This document shows positions 42,849-51,784 of a DNA stretch of 64,000 nucleotides, piece after piece; position 1 is the first letter of the stretch; each line of letters begins with the position of its first letter. This DNA is from Ottowia sp. SB7-C50 (GTDB lineage: Bacteria; Pseudomonadota; Gammaproteobacteria; Burkholderiales; Burkholderiaceae_C), in NCBI RefSeq assembly GCF_033110285.1, contig NZ_CP136995.1, positions 2,666,001 to 2,730,000 of the forward strand, read 5' to 3'. Below the pieces are notes generated by a model. The model made no database searches. It saw only the letters and a list, made by a program, of their open reading frames with translations, and was not told where the DNA came from. A program made the translations under genes and the position numbers.

Positions 42849-42973
42849 TCGACGGGCCTTCAGCGCCTGCGTCGCCAACCCGCGGGCGAACGCGTCAGAC
42901 GCCTGGCAAGGCTAGCACGCGACGGCTGGCCGAGGCAGCCGCGAAAACACCCACTGTGGGCGGCAAGGGCGCG

Positions 42974-43468
42974 TCAGTAGCGGCGCGGCAGCGGCCGCTG
43001 CTCCACGTCGACGCGGCCGTCGGCCCATTCGGTGATCACCGTTTCCAACGGCCTTGGGCGCGGGGCCCGCACCGGCACGGCGCGATCCGCCACGGGCGCG
43101 CGCTGCCACACCTGCTCGGCATTGGCCGGTGCGACGACGGCGATGTCACGGCCGACCACCGCATAAGGCGTGCGGGCGCTGGCGGCAATGTGCACGTGGG
43201 TCAACAGCGGCGCGGTTGACGGGGCTCTCGTCGATGGCGTCACCTACTCGGCGACGGTCACGTCAGAGGCGCAGCCGTCGGGGGTCAGCGTCACGCGGCC
43301 GCCGTCCGGCACCGTGACGGCCTGCGCCGCGCTGGCCGGTGCCTCATCGGCCCGATGCACGATCTGGCCCTCGGCGTCGTGGACGGTGTAGCAGGCGGCG
43401 CCGGCCTGGGCAGCACCCAGCACCATCGCGGCGATGAACAGCAGGCGGAATGTGGGCGGCGGTGTCAT
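42974..43468 (-). pseudogene. Small periplasmic protein gene interrupted by an in-frame TAG
   Basis: The frame starts at the ATG at 43468 (GGGGAG upstream) with a signal peptide (FRLLFIAAMVLGAAQAGA) and mature start ACYTVHDAEGQIVHRADEAP. It meets TAG at 43244-43246, then continues in the same frame without another stop to 42974. The downstream half (PLLTHVHIAASARTPYAVVGRDIAVVAPANAEQVW) looks like the natural continuation of this kind of short secreted protein. Either one codon has mutated to TAG or two small genes abut exactly; the shared frame and lack of any ribosome site for the second favour one broken gene. No known function. Confidence 0.55.
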
Positions 43469-43601
43469 GGTCGGCTCCCCGGCGCCCCGTGGATGGCGAT
43501 CCAGTGAACAACGCGCCATGCCGCTGATGTTCGTCACGCTGCGCCGCCGCCGATGCCAGCCGCGTTTGCGGCAGCGTGTCGGCCGGCGCCGACAATGGGC
43601 G

Positions 43602-43641
43602 AAAAAAAACGCCGGCAGCTACTATTTTTGTAGCTTCCAGC
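43602..43641 (-). terminator. Intrinsic terminator of the bdhA-sco operon, formed by a T-rich element
   Basis: On the minus strand, GCTGGAAGCTAC and GTAGCTGCCGGC (43641-43611) form a 12-base stem with two wobble pairs around AAAAATA. Beyond it comes CG and a run of eight T (43609-43602). This lies 41 bases after the bdhA stop. The stem is a member of the dispersed T-rich element. Confidence 0.7.
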
Positions 43642-43681
43642 GCTTTATGGGCCTGCGCAACAGGCCGATTCGGATTGAAAT

Positions 43682-44459
43682 TTACTGCGCCGTCCAGCCA
43701 CCATCGTTGGCCCAGGCCTGGCCGCGGATGTTGTTCGCCGCATCGCTGCAGAAGAACGCCGCCATGCCGCCCAGCTGCTCGGGCGTGGTGAACTGCTGCG
43801 ACGGCTCTTTTTTCGCTCAGCAGCTCGCGCGTGGCCTGTTCCACGGTGATCTTGTCCTTCTCGGCGCGCGCGTCGATCTGCTTTTGCACCAGCGGCGTCA
43901 GCACCCAGCCGGGGCAGATGGCGTTGGCGGTGACGCCGGTGGTGGCGAGTTCCAGCGCCGTGACCTTGGTCAGGCCCACGATGCCGTGCTTGGCCGCCAC
44001 GTAGGCCGACTTGTCCTTCGACGCCACCAGGCCGTGCACCGAGGCGATGTTGATGATGCGGCCCCAGTTCTTGTCGACCATGTGCGGGATCGCCAGCCGC
44101 GTGGTGTGGAAGGCAGACGTGAGGTTGATCGCGATGATGGCGTCCCAGCGCTCGGTGGGAAAGTCGCGAATGCTGGACGTGTGCTGGATGCCGGCGTTGT
44201 TGACCAGGATGTCGACGCCGCCGAACTGCTCGGCCGCGAATTTCATCATGGCCTCGATCTCGGCCGGCTTGCTCATGTCGGCGCCGTGGTATTCGGCCCG
44301 CACGCCGTGCGCGGTAATCTGCGACTTGGGGCCTTCCACGTCGCCAAAGCCGTTCATCACGATGTTGGCGCCCTGCTTGGCCAGCTCGATGGCGATGCCA
44401 AGGCCAATGCCGCTGGTGGAGCCGGTGACGAGGGCGGTCTTGCCTTTCAGCATGCTCAT
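43682..44459 (-). CDS. bdhA: 3-hydroxybutyrate dehydrogenase, one-base frameshift
   Basis: Short-chain dehydrogenase oxidizing D-3-hydroxybutyrate to acetoacetate with NAD+. The nucleotide site is TGSTSGIG (residues 12-19), NNAGIQH follows near 92, and the active-site tyrosine and lysine are in YVAAKHG near 155. The frame is lost at six T at 43808-43813 (A on the coding strand). With five it reads LLSEKEPSQQFTTPEQLGGMAAFFCSDAANNIRGQAW and ends GGWTAQ, the family C-terminus, at 43682. That gives about 259 residues, as expected. The ATG at 44459 has AGGAG 8 bases upstream. It is third in the operon after scoA and scoB, whose enzyme uses the acetoacetate it makes. Confidence 0.87.
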
Positions 44460-44557
44460 GGGGTGTTCTCCTGTTGTCTGCACAAATGAAAAAGCAGGGC
44501 GACGCGCGTGCGGCGAACCCTGCTTGTGGTGAAACGGTGCCAGTGGCTCCGGTCGGC

Positions 44558-45199
<642 letters not shown>

Positions 45200-45212
45200 A
45201 GTTCGTGTCTCC

Positions 45213-45917
45213 TTAAACTTTGCGGTCGCGCGTGGTGAGCTTTTCAATGCGCTTTTCGGGCGTCGGGTTGTGCACGATGCGGTGCACGTAGATGCCCGGC
45301 AGGTGCACGTCGTCCGGCGCGATTTCGCCGGTGGCGACAATGCGCTCGACCTCCACGATGCAGATCTTGCCGGCCATGGCGGCGGCGGGGTTGAAGTTGC
45401 GCGCCGTCAGGTTGAAGCGCAGGTTGCCGCTCTTGTCGGCCACGTCGGCCTTGACCAGCGCCACGTCGGCCACCAGCGAGCGCTCCATCACATAGGTTTC
45501 GCCGTCGAACTCGCGCAGCTCCTTGCCCTCGGCCACCAGCGTGCCGACGCCGGTCTTGGTGAAGAAGGCGGGAATGCCGGCACCACCGGCGCGCAGCTTC
45601 TCGGCCAGCGTGCCTTGCGGGGTGAATTCCAGCTCCAGCTCGCCGGCCAGGTACTGGCGCTCGAACTCCTTGTTCTCGCCCACGTAGCTGCTGATCATTT
45701 TCTTGATCTGGCGCGTTTCCAGCAGCTTGCCGAGGCCAAAGCCATCGACGCCGGCGTTGTTGCTGATGGCGGTCAGGTTCTTCACGCCCGAATCGCGCAG
45801 CGCTTCGATCAGCGCTTCGGGAATGCCGCACAGGCCGAAGCCGCCGACGGCCAGCAGTTGGCCGTCCTTGACGACGCCCTTGAGCGCCTCGGCGGCCGAG
45901 GGGTAAATCTTGTTCAC
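45213..45917 (-). CDS. scoA: 3-oxoacid CoA-transferase subunit A
   Basis: 234-residue alpha subunit. Blocks: [20 protein letters not shown] (residues 21-40), [34 protein letters not shown] and the C-terminal [14 protein letters not shown]. The GTG at 45917 is preferred as start: GAGGAG lies 9 bases upstream and the family begins MNKIY; the longer frame would run through the palindrome and into the divergent regulator. First gene of scoA-scoB-bdhA. Confidence 0.9.
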   Translation of the reverse strand: MNKIYPSAAEALKGVVKDGQLLAVGGFGLCGIPEALIEALRDSGVKNLTAISNNAGVDGFGLGKLLETRQIKKMISSYVGENKEFERQYLAGELELEFTPQGTLAEKLRAGGAGIPAFFTKTGVGTLVAEGKELREFDGETYVMERSLVADVALVKADVADKSGNLRFNLTARNFNPAAAMAGKICIVEVERIVATGEIAPDDVHLPGIYVHRIVHNPTPEKRIEKLTTRDRKV

Positions 45918-45967
45918 AGGCAATGTCTCCTCAAGAAAAAATGGGGGCCACGGGACAACCCTGAACC

Positions 45968-45993
45968 ATACTACGTACCCGATTACGTAGTAT
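45968..45993. promoter_or_regulatory. Perfect 26-base palindrome, operator candidate between scoA and its regulator
   Basis: ATACTACGTA at 45968-45977 is exactly complementary to TACGTAGTAT at 45984-45993, with a CCCGAT spacer. It lies in the 82-base gap between the divergent scoA (GTG 45917) and PAS-LuxR (ATG 46000) genes, only 7 bases before the latter. A LuxR-type dimer is the natural binder; binding would control both directions. Confidence 0.7.
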
Positions 45994-45999
45994 TTCGTA

Positions 46000-46569
46000 A
46001 TGGACATCCCTGCCGCACCCGACTACCGGCTGGCGTTTCAGCTGGCGCCGGTCGGCCTGATCCTCTCGCGCGAGCGGCACATCGTGGACTGCAACGAGCG
46101 CGTGTGCGAGATCTTCGGCGCCGCGCCCGACCAGCTGATCGGCCAGAGCTTTCGCATTCTGTACCCCAGTGCCGACGAATACGAGCGCATCGGCGCGCGC
46201 ATGGCGCCCATCCTCAACCGCGAGGGCGTGTACGCCGACAACCGGGTGATGAAACGCGTGGGCGGCGCGCAGGCGGGCCAGGCCTTCTGGTGCCACGTGA
46301 CGGGCCGCGCCATCGACCGCGCCGCGCCGCACGCGGCCGGCATCTGGACGTTCGAAGACCTGAGCGCACAGCGCCCGGTGACGGCCGCGCTGACCCCGCG
46401 TGAGCGCGAAGTGGCCGCGCATCTCACGCGCGGGTTGACCAGCAAGGAAATCGGCCGCGCGCTGTCGCTGAGCCACCGCACGGTTGAAGTGCACCGCGCC
46501 CGGCTGATGCGCAAGTACCAGGCCAGCACGGCGGCCGAGCTGGTGCAGAAGCTGATGGGCGGCTTGTAA
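46000..46569 (+). CDS. PAS-LuxR-type transcriptional regulator
   Basis: 189-residue regulator with an N-terminal PAS domain ([32 protein letters not shown]..., residues 9-120) and a C-terminal LuxR/GerE helix-turn-helix ([43 protein letters not shown], 130-175). There is no receiver domain, so the PAS domain probably senses the ligand or redox state directly. It is divergent from scoA, with a perfect palindrome in the gap, and so is the likely regulator of the ketone-body operon and of itself. Ligand unknown; acetoacetate or a CoA ester are natural guesses only. Confidence 0.86.
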   Translation: MDIPAAPDYRLAFQLAPVGLILSRERHIVDCNERVCEIFGAAPDQLIGQSFRILYPSADEYERIGARMAPILNREGVYADNRVMKRVGGAQAGQAFWCHVTGRAIDRAAPHAAGIWTFEDLSAQRPVTAALTPREREVAAHLTRGLTSKEIGRALSLSHRTVEVHRARLMRKYQASTAAELVQKLMGGL

Positions 46570-46615
46570 ATACAGCTGCAGCAAGGCGGAGCGCAGGCCC
46601 CTAGCCCGTTGCCTG

Positions 46616-47293
46616 CTATGTTTTCTGTTGCGCCGCCGCCAGCGCCAGCGGGTTGGGCGTCGGCTCGGCGATCCTGGTCAGCACGTTGTGGTCGGTGTGC
46701 GAAAACGGCGCGGCCTGGCCCGCGATCTGCATCGTCGTTGTCTCGTCGTACCACCAGGTGCCGTCGGCACTGAAGCCGACCTTGATGCGGAACTCGGTGG
46801 TCTTGAAGGCGTGGTCGAGAAACGGGTTGGAGCAAATGCCGAAGGTCGGGCTGCCCAGCGTGGCCACCACCTCGAATTCGTTGGCGTCCGCCGCCGCCGT
46901 GCCGCCCGCCATCGCCGTCTGCCCGCGCGGAATCGTCAGCGTCTGGATCACGGTGCCCGTCGCCGGCTCCCACAGCCAGTAGCCAACCTGGTCGTGGTAG
47001 GTCTTCACCTGGTCTGGCTTGGTGATATGAATGTGATAGCGCAAACCGTAGAACAGCTGCGGGCCGTTGGTCTGCGGGTCAATCGGCTGCAGCTCCACGC
47101 GGCCGACGAAGGCCTGCAGCTTGGGGCCGCCCGCCTTGGGCTTGCGGTCCATGCCCTGCGCGCCCTGCCACACGCCGGCCATGCGCGTGAGTGGCCCCAG
47201 GTTGGCCAGCGTGTTCGGATCGGCCTGGGGCTCGGTGTAGATGTCGGTGGGGAACGGGTGAGCGGGGTTCACGGTAACGCCTCCTCGCGGCAT
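46616..47293 (-). CDS. Nitrobindin-like heme-binding beta-barrel (FABP/DUF1794-like)
   Basis: 225-residue protein resembling nitrobindin/FABP-like barrels: LGPLTRMAGVWQGAQG near residues 33-48 starts the barrel, followed by strands QLFYGLRYHIHI, VGYWLWEPATGTVIQTLTIPRG and WYDETTTMQI with a C-terminal HTDHNVLTRI. Nitrobindins bind heme through a histidine near the C-terminus, and a histidine pair is present there (FSHTDHN). I am fairly sure of the fold and unsure of the ligand. The ATG at 47293 is the first start; a GTG seven codons in is possible. Confidence 0.65.
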   Translation of the reverse strand: MPRGGVTVNPAHPFPTDIYTEPQADPNTLANLGPLTRMAGVWQGAQGMDRKPKAGGPKLQAFVGRVELQPIDPQTNGPQLFYGLRYHIHITKPDQVKTYHDQVGYWLWEPATGTVIQTLTIPRGQTAMAGGTAAADANEFEVVATLGSPTFGICSNPFLDHAFKTTEFRIKVGFSADGTWWYDETTTMQIAGQAAPFSHTDHNVLTRIAEPTPNPLALAAAQQKT

Positions 47294-47299
47294 GGTTAA

Positions 47300-47350
47300 C
47301 TACTGATTTGATAGCTGCTCGCGCTTGATGGGCAAGCGCTCGGGGCAAAA
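47300..47350. repeat. T-rich palindromic element, clear copy
   Basis: TACTGATTTGATAGCTGCTC, then GCGCTTG-ATGGG-CAAGCGC, then a short A-run: the clearest example of the GCGCTTG/CAAGCGC arm pair. It lies between the nitrobindin-like and carboxymuconolactone decarboxylase-like genes. Confidence 0.65.
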
Positions 47351-47363
47351 ATGGTTCAGCACA

Positions 47364-47750
47364 TCAAGCTCTTGCGCCGTCCACCACTTCAGCGGCGCTG
47401 CGGTAGGCCTCCACCGCGCACGGCACGCCGCAGTAGATGCTGGCGTGCAGCAGCACCTCCTGGATCTGCTCGGGCGTCACGCCGTTGTTCAGCGCGCCGC
47501 GCACGTGGCCCTTCAGCTCGTGCTGGCGGCCCAGTGCAATCAGCATCGACATCGTGATGAGGCTGCGCGTCTTCAAATCCAGCCCCGGCCGCTGCCACAC
47601 GTCACCCCAGGCGTTGCGGGTGATGTAGTGCTGCATGGGCTCGGTAAAGGGCGTCATGCCGCCCAGGGCGCGGTCGACGAAGTCGTCGCCCATCACCTGG
47701 CGGCGGGTCTTGAGGCCGGCTTGGAAGTCGGGGTCGTCGGGCAGGTTCAT
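47364..47750 (-). CDS. Carboxymuconolactone decarboxylase family protein (PcaC-like)
   Basis: 128-residue AhpD/CMD-fold protein. The block DLKTRSLITMSMLIALGRQHELKGHVRGALNNGVTPEQIQEVLLHASIYCGVPCAVEAYRSA is very close to 4-carboxymuconolactone decarboxylase (PcaC) of the protocatechuate pathway. No other pca genes are in the window, so the pathway role is not confirmed. AAGGAG lies 6 bases before the ATG at 47750; ATGs at 47771 and 47786 are in frame but poorly placed. It is divergent from the peroxidase-related gene. Confidence 0.82.
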   Translation of the reverse strand: MNLPDDPDFQAGLKTRRQVMGDDFVDRALGGMTPFTEPMQHYITRNAWGDVWQRPGLDLKTRSLITMSMLIALGRQHELKGHVRGALNNGVTPEQIQEVLLHASIYCGVPCAVEAYRSAAEVVDGARA

Positions 47751-47809
47751 CGCGGGCTCCTTGAATCGCATAATGGGTTTCAACACCCACCCATTCTGAA
47801 GGAGACCGC

Positions 47810-48406
47810 ATGAGCCGCTACCCGATGGCCGACATCCACACGCTGCCCGACGACATCAAGGCCAAGGTGCTCGAAGTGCAGTCCAAGGCGGGCTTCGTGC
47901 CCAACGTTTTCCTGGGTCTGGCGCGGCGCCCGGCCGAGTGGCGCGCCTTCTTCGCCTACCACGACGCGCTGATGGACCCCGAGAGCGTGGGCCGCAGCAG
48001 CAACCTGACCAAGGGCGACCGCGAAATGATCGTCACCACCACCAGCGCGGCCAACCAGTGCCTGTACTGCGTGGTGGCGCACGGCGCGCTGCTGCGCATC
48101 TACGAAAAGAAGCCGCTGGTGGCCGACCAGGTGGCCGTCAACTACCGCAAGGCGCCCGACATCACGCCGCGCCAGAAGGCGATGCTGGACTTCGCCATGA
48201 AGGTGTGCGAGCGCTCGCATGAGATCAACGACGACGACTTTGCGCCGCTGCACGCGCACGGCTTCGACGACGAGGACATCTGGGACATCGCGGCCATCAC
48301 GGCGTTCTTTGGGCTGTCGAACCGCATCGCCAGCTTCAGCGGCATGCAGCCCAATCCCGAGTTCTATCTGATGGGCCGCATCCCCAAGGAGAAAAAGCCC
48401 GCATGA
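47810..48406 (+). CDS. Peroxidase-related CMD-fold enzyme (AhpD-like)
   Basis: 198-residue protein of the alkylhydroperoxidase-related family. The redox CxxC and its histidine are in NQCLYCVVAHGA (near residue 85), as in AhpD-type peroxidases. Unlike the PcaC-like neighbour it carries the cysteine pair and so could reduce peroxides. GAAGGAG lies before the ATG. The stop overlaps the ATG of the following metallo-hydrolase (ATGA), so the two are translationally coupled. Confidence 0.84.
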   Translation: MSRYPMADIHTLPDDIKAKVLEVQSKAGFVPNVFLGLARRPAEWRAFFAYHDALMDPESVGRSSNLTKGDREMIVTTTSAANQCLYCVVAHGALLRIYEKKPLVADQVAVNYRKAPDITPRQKAMLDFAMKVCERSHEINDDDFAPLHAHGFDDEDIWDIAAITAFFGLSNRIASFSGMQPNPEFYLMGRIPKEKKPA

Positions 48407-49317
48407 CGGCCGCCGCCGCCCTGGAGCCGCTGCGCTTCGGCCCGGTGCGCGTGTACCTGGGCGCCAAGTCGGGCAAGTACCCCGACGGCAACCAGGTCAT
48501 TGTGCAGGGCACCGACACGCGCGTGGCCTTCGACACACCGCTGGTCGCGCAGCACATCGGCACCGACCTGCAGGATGCCGACCTGATCGTGCTGGGCCAT
48601 GTGCATGAAGACCACATGGTCGCGCTGGGGCGCCTGTCGCACGTGCCGGTGCAGGTGCACCACGCCGACCTGGCCGCCGCCCAGTCGTGGGACGGCCTGG
48701 GCCGCCACTACGGCTATGCGCCGGCGGTGCTCGCGCAGGTGCGCGAATTGATCGAACGCGACTTCAGCTACCAGCCACGCCCCGACGCCACCGGCTACGC
48801 CGACGGGGCGCTGTGGGATCTGGGTGGCGGCGTGCGCGTGCGCGCGCACCACCTGCCCGGCCACACCGCGGGCCACTGCGCGCTGGTCGAAGAATCCAGC
48901 GGCGTGGCCTTCATCGGCGACATCGACCTGACCGGCTTTGGCCCCTATTACGGCGATGCCACTTCAGATCTGACGCAGTTCCAGCACAGCCTGCAGCGCG
49001 TGAAAGACCTCGACGCCCAGGTCTGGGTCACCTCGCACCACCGCGGCGCGCTGACCGACCGCGCGGCTTTCCTGCAGGCGCTGGCGCAGTTCAGCGCCAA
49101 GATCGACGAACGCAGCGAGCGCCTGCTGGGCTGGCTGCGCGAGCGCCCGCACACGCTGGACGAAATGGCGCAGCGCCGCCTGCTCTACCCGCCCGGCGCC
49201 GACCTGCCCTTTGTCGACAGCGCCGAGCGCCGCAGCATCGGCCTGCACCTGGCGCAGTTGCAGCAGGCGGGCGCGGTGCGCGCGCGGGGCGATGGGGCGT
49301 ACGAAGCGGTGGCTTGA
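48403..49317 (+). CDS. Metallo-beta-lactamase-fold hydrolase
   Basis: 304-residue MBL-fold hydrolase. The metal site is GHVHEDHM (HxHxDH, near residues 65-72), with further ligands in HLPGHTAGHCAL (near 150), FIGDIDLTG (near 170) and TSHHRG (near 210). A C-terminal winged-helix-like segment (LLGWLRERPHTLDEMAQRRLLYPP) follows the catalytic domain. It overlaps the AhpD-like gene by four bases. The substrate is unknown. Confidence 0.85.
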   Translation: MTAAAALEPLRFGPVRVYLGAKSGKYPDGNQVIVQGTDTRVAFDTPLVAQHIGTDLQDADLIVLGHVHEDHMVALGRLSHVPVQVHHADLAAAQSWDGLGRHYGYAPAVLAQVRELIERDFSYQPRPDATGYADGALWDLGGGVRVRAHHLPGHTAGHCALVEESSGVAFIGDIDLTGFGPYYGDATSDLTQFQHSLQRVKDLDAQVWVTSHHRGALTDRAAFLQALAQFSAKIDERSERLLGWLRERPHTLDEMAQRRLLYPPGADLPFVDSAERRSIGLHLAQLQQAGAVRARGDGAYEAVA

Positions 49318-49385
49318 TGGGCAGGCATCAGAAACGAATCGCTTGACTGTCGCGCCCCGCGGAAATGGCCGGAGAAAGCGCGCCC

Positions 49386-49808
49386 TTAGTCGCCCACCAC
49401 GCGCCGCAGCCAATCCGGCAGCGGCGCCGATTTCTGCTTCGGGAAGTCAACCCACACGATGGTCGCGCCGCCGGTGGAGCAGATCACGCCGGGCTGGTCG
49501 GTGCGCTCCAGGGTGTGCCAGCTGTCGATGGAGGTGCGGCCGACGTCGCTGACGAAGGTCTTGATGAGGATGTCACCCGGGTATTCGAACTGCCGCATGA
49601 AGTTGCAGAACGCGTTGACGATGACGGGCCCCTCGCCGCCGGGGTTGGGCTCGAAGCCGATCGAGGTGAACCAATCGATGCGCGCGGTTTCCATGTAGCG
49701 GAAGTAAACCGCGTTGTTGATGTGACCCATTGCGTCCATGTCGCCCCAGCGGATGGGAATGGTCATCTCGAACACGAGTTTCTTCTGATCAGGGATGTCG
49801 ATGCGCAT
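49386..49808 (-). CDS. Acyl-CoA thioesterase (4HBT hotdog fold)
   Basis: 140-residue single-hotdog thioesterase. The 4-hydroxybenzoyl-CoA thioesterase-type active site is visible in IRWGDMDAMGHINNAVYFRYMETARIDWF, with the aspartate in RWGDMD and H in MGHINN. The family hydrolyses acyl- or aroyl-CoA esters; which one is not evident. It is preceded on its strand by a DMT-family transporter gene, whose product is unrelated in function. Confidence 0.85.
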   Translation of the reverse strand: MRIDIPDQKKLVFEMTIPIRWGDMDAMGHINNAVYFRYMETARIDWFTSIGFEPNPGGEGPVIVNAFCNFMRQFEYPGDILIKTFVSDVGRTSIDSWHTLERTDQPGVICSTGGATIVWVDFPKQKSAPLPDWLRRVVGD

Positions 49809-49878
49809 GGGGTTTCCGGTGGTGTGATGGCTTGAGCTGCACGCGGACTTTAGCGCGGCCGGCGCTTTCGGCGGCGGC

Positions 49879-50796
49879 TCATCGGTGCGCCTTGATCGAC
49901 GCCAGGATGCCCGCGGTGAACAGCGCCACCGCCGCCCACTGCAGCGCGCTGGGCCAGCGGTGGTCCCACAGGAAGGAGTACAGCAGCGCGAACAGCGTTT
50001 CGCTCACGATGAGCTGGCCGCACAGGCTGGCGGACAGGCGCTGGCTGGCCAGGTTCCACAGGATGGTGGCGAGCCAGCTGGAGCCGAAACCGATGGCCAG
50101 CACGACCAGCGCGAACAGCGGCCAGCCGGGTTGCACCATGAGTTGCGGCAACGGCGTGCCCAGGCCCAGCGCCAGCCCCACGCCGCCCAGGCCCGTGGCC
50201 ACGCCCAGCCAGTTGGCCCAGTCGGTCGCGCCAATGTCGGGATGGCGCCGCAGCCACGCGGCGTTGAGCAGCGAAAACGCCGTCCAGCACATCATGGCCA
50301 GCACGGCCAGCCCGATGCCGCGCCAGTACGTCGACTGGGCTGCTGCATTTTGAATAGCAGCTGACGCTTGATCCACCGGCGCCAGCGAGCCTTTTGCCAT
50401 GAAGACCAGCCCGGCCAGCGTCAACGCCAGCCCCGGCACCAGCGCGGCCCAGCGCAGGCCGCTCGGCTTGCCCAGCAGCATGACCCAGATCGGGATGGTG
50501 CCGACGATGAGCGCGGGCATTTCGGTGCCGGCGTCGCGAATGGCCAGCACCAGAATCCAGTAATACCCCGTGAAGCCCAGCACGGACAGCCACAGCGCCC
50601 CCCAGGCCTGGCGCCAGGTGGGCCTGCGGGCGCGCCGCATCGACGCCGCCAGCACGGCGACGGACACTACCCCGTAAACCACGAAGCGCCCCGCCGTGAG
50701 GTCGATGCCCGCAAAGCCGCTGACCATGCGCGGCGCCACGAACACCAGGCCCCACAGCGCGCCCGCGGCCAAGCCGGCGAGGATGCCGGTCAGCAT
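49879..50796 (-). CDS. EamA/DMT-family transporter
   Basis: 305-residue membrane protein with ten predicted helices in two EamA repeats (first half: LAGLAAGALWGLVFVAPRMVSGF, GRFVVYGVVSVAVLAAS; second: GIGLAVLAMMCWTAFSLLNAAWL, SETLFALLYSFLWDHRWPSALQWAAVALFTAGILAS). Such proteins export metabolites or amino acids. A T-rich element lies in frame near residue 140 (QASAAIQNAAAQS), between the two repeats, so the linker may come from it. The gap to the upstream SDR gene is exactly filled by another copy. Confidence 0.85.
   Translation of the reverse strand: MLTGILAGLAAGALWGLVFVAPRMVSGFAGIDLTAGRFVVYGVVSVAVLAASMRRARRPTWRQAWGALWLSVLGFTGYYWILVLAIRDAGTEMPALIVGTIPIWVMLLGKPSGLRWAALVPGLALTLAGLVFMAKGSLAPVDQASAAIQNAAAQSTYWRGIGLAVLAMMCWTAFSLLNAAWLRRHPDIGATDWANWLGVATGLGGVGLALGLGTPLPQLMVQPGWPLFALVVLAIGFGSSWLATILWNLASQRLSASLCGQLIVSETLFALLYSFLWDHRWPSALQWAAVALFTAGILASIKAHR
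50341..50397. repeat. T-rich palindromic element inside the EamA transporter gene
   Basis: TGCTGCATTTTGAATAGCAGCTGACGCTTGATCC...GCCAGCGAGCCTTTT in the coding sequence, giving the linker between the two EamA repeats. The base composition is lower in GC than the flanks. Confidence 0.55.
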
Positions 50797-50853
50797 GGGC
50801 TTGCTACAACAAAAGGAGCTTGCTGCGCTTGCTGGTCAAGCGCTGGCGCCGCA
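50797..50853. repeat. T-rich palindromic element filling the SDR-EamA gap
   Basis: GGGCTTGCTACAACAAAAGGAGC, TTGCTGCGCTTG-CTGGT-CAAGCGCTGGCGC: arms GCGCTTG and CAAGCGC as in other copies. It occupies the entire gap between the SDR stop and the EamA start. Confidence 0.6.
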
Positions 50854-51636
50854 TCAGACACCAAATCCGTCGTCCGCCGCGATGATGGCGCCGTTGAGAA
50901 AATGGCTCTGGTCGGACGCCAGCATCATCAGCACCGCGTCCAGGTCTTTCGGGTCACCCACGCGCTTGCGCGGCAGCATGTTGACGAGCTTCTGGCCGGC
51001 TTCGGTCTGCCAGTGGTGGTGGTTGATCTCGGTGTCGATGTAGCCGGGGCAGATGGCGTTGACGTTGATGCCAAAGCGCCCCCACTCCAGTGCCATGGCC
51101 TTGGTCATCTGCACCACGGCGGCCTTGCTCATGCAGTATACGCCGATCTGCGGCAGCACCTTCAGCCCGGCCATCGACGCGATGTTGATGATTCGCCCGC
51201 CGGTAAAGCTGCCCGGCGCGGCGCCCTTGGCGCGGGCGATCATGCGCTTGCCGACTTCCTGCGCGACGAAGAAGGCGCCCCGCACGTTGGTGTCGAAGAT
51301 GAAGTCGTAGTCGTCCTCGGTCACGTCCTGAATGCGCTGGGTGGTCGACACGCCCGAGTTGTTGACCAGGATGTCGATGGAGCCCATCTCGGTCTCGGCA
51401 TGCGCCACGGCGGCCTTGATCGACTGCACATCGGTCACGTCGCACTCCACCACATGGGCGTCGCCGCCATCGCCTTCGATGCGGGCGCGCAGGTCTTTCA
51501 GCTTGTCGAGACGGCGGCTGGCCAGCACCACGCCGGCGCCCGCGCTGGCCAGCGTGCGTGCAAACTGCGCGCCCAGGCCGCCCGAAGCGCCCGTGATGAA
51601 GGCCACGCGGCCGGACAGGTCGATGCTGTAAGTCAT
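50854..51636 (-). CDS. SDR-family oxidoreductase
   Basis: 260-residue classical short-chain dehydrogenase. TGASGGLG (near residues 16-23) is the cofactor site, NNSGVSTTQ (near 93), active-site Y and K in YCMSKAAVVQM (near 170), and the ending GAIIAADDGFGV. The nearest usual annotation is 3-hydroxyacyl-type dehydrogenase/reductase acting on lipid or hydroxy-acid intermediates; the exact substrate is unknown. GGAAAG precedes the ATG at 51636. Confidence 0.85.
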   Translation of the reverse strand: MTYSIDLSGRVAFITGASGGLGAQFARTLASAGAGVVLASRRLDKLKDLRARIEGDGGDAHVVECDVTDVQSIKAAVAHAETEMGSIDILVNNSGVSTTQRIQDVTEDDYDFIFDTNVRGAFFVAQEVGKRMIARAKGAAPGSFTGGRIINIASMAGLKVLPQIGVYCMSKAAVVQMTKAMALEWGRFGINVNAICPGYIDTEINHHHWQTEAGQKLVNMLPRKRVGDPKDLDAVLMMLASDQSHFLNGAIIAADDGFGV

Positions 51637-51784
51637 GGTTCTTTCCTCCGGAAAATTCTGCGGCGCAGGCTGGCGCCAATGATGCGCGGCACGTGCATAA
51701 AATCAGTCACGCACCCGACACGCGCGCCTGGCGCGGGCCCCTTGCCATGTCGGCCATTATTTCAAACACGATGAGAGGCAGCCC

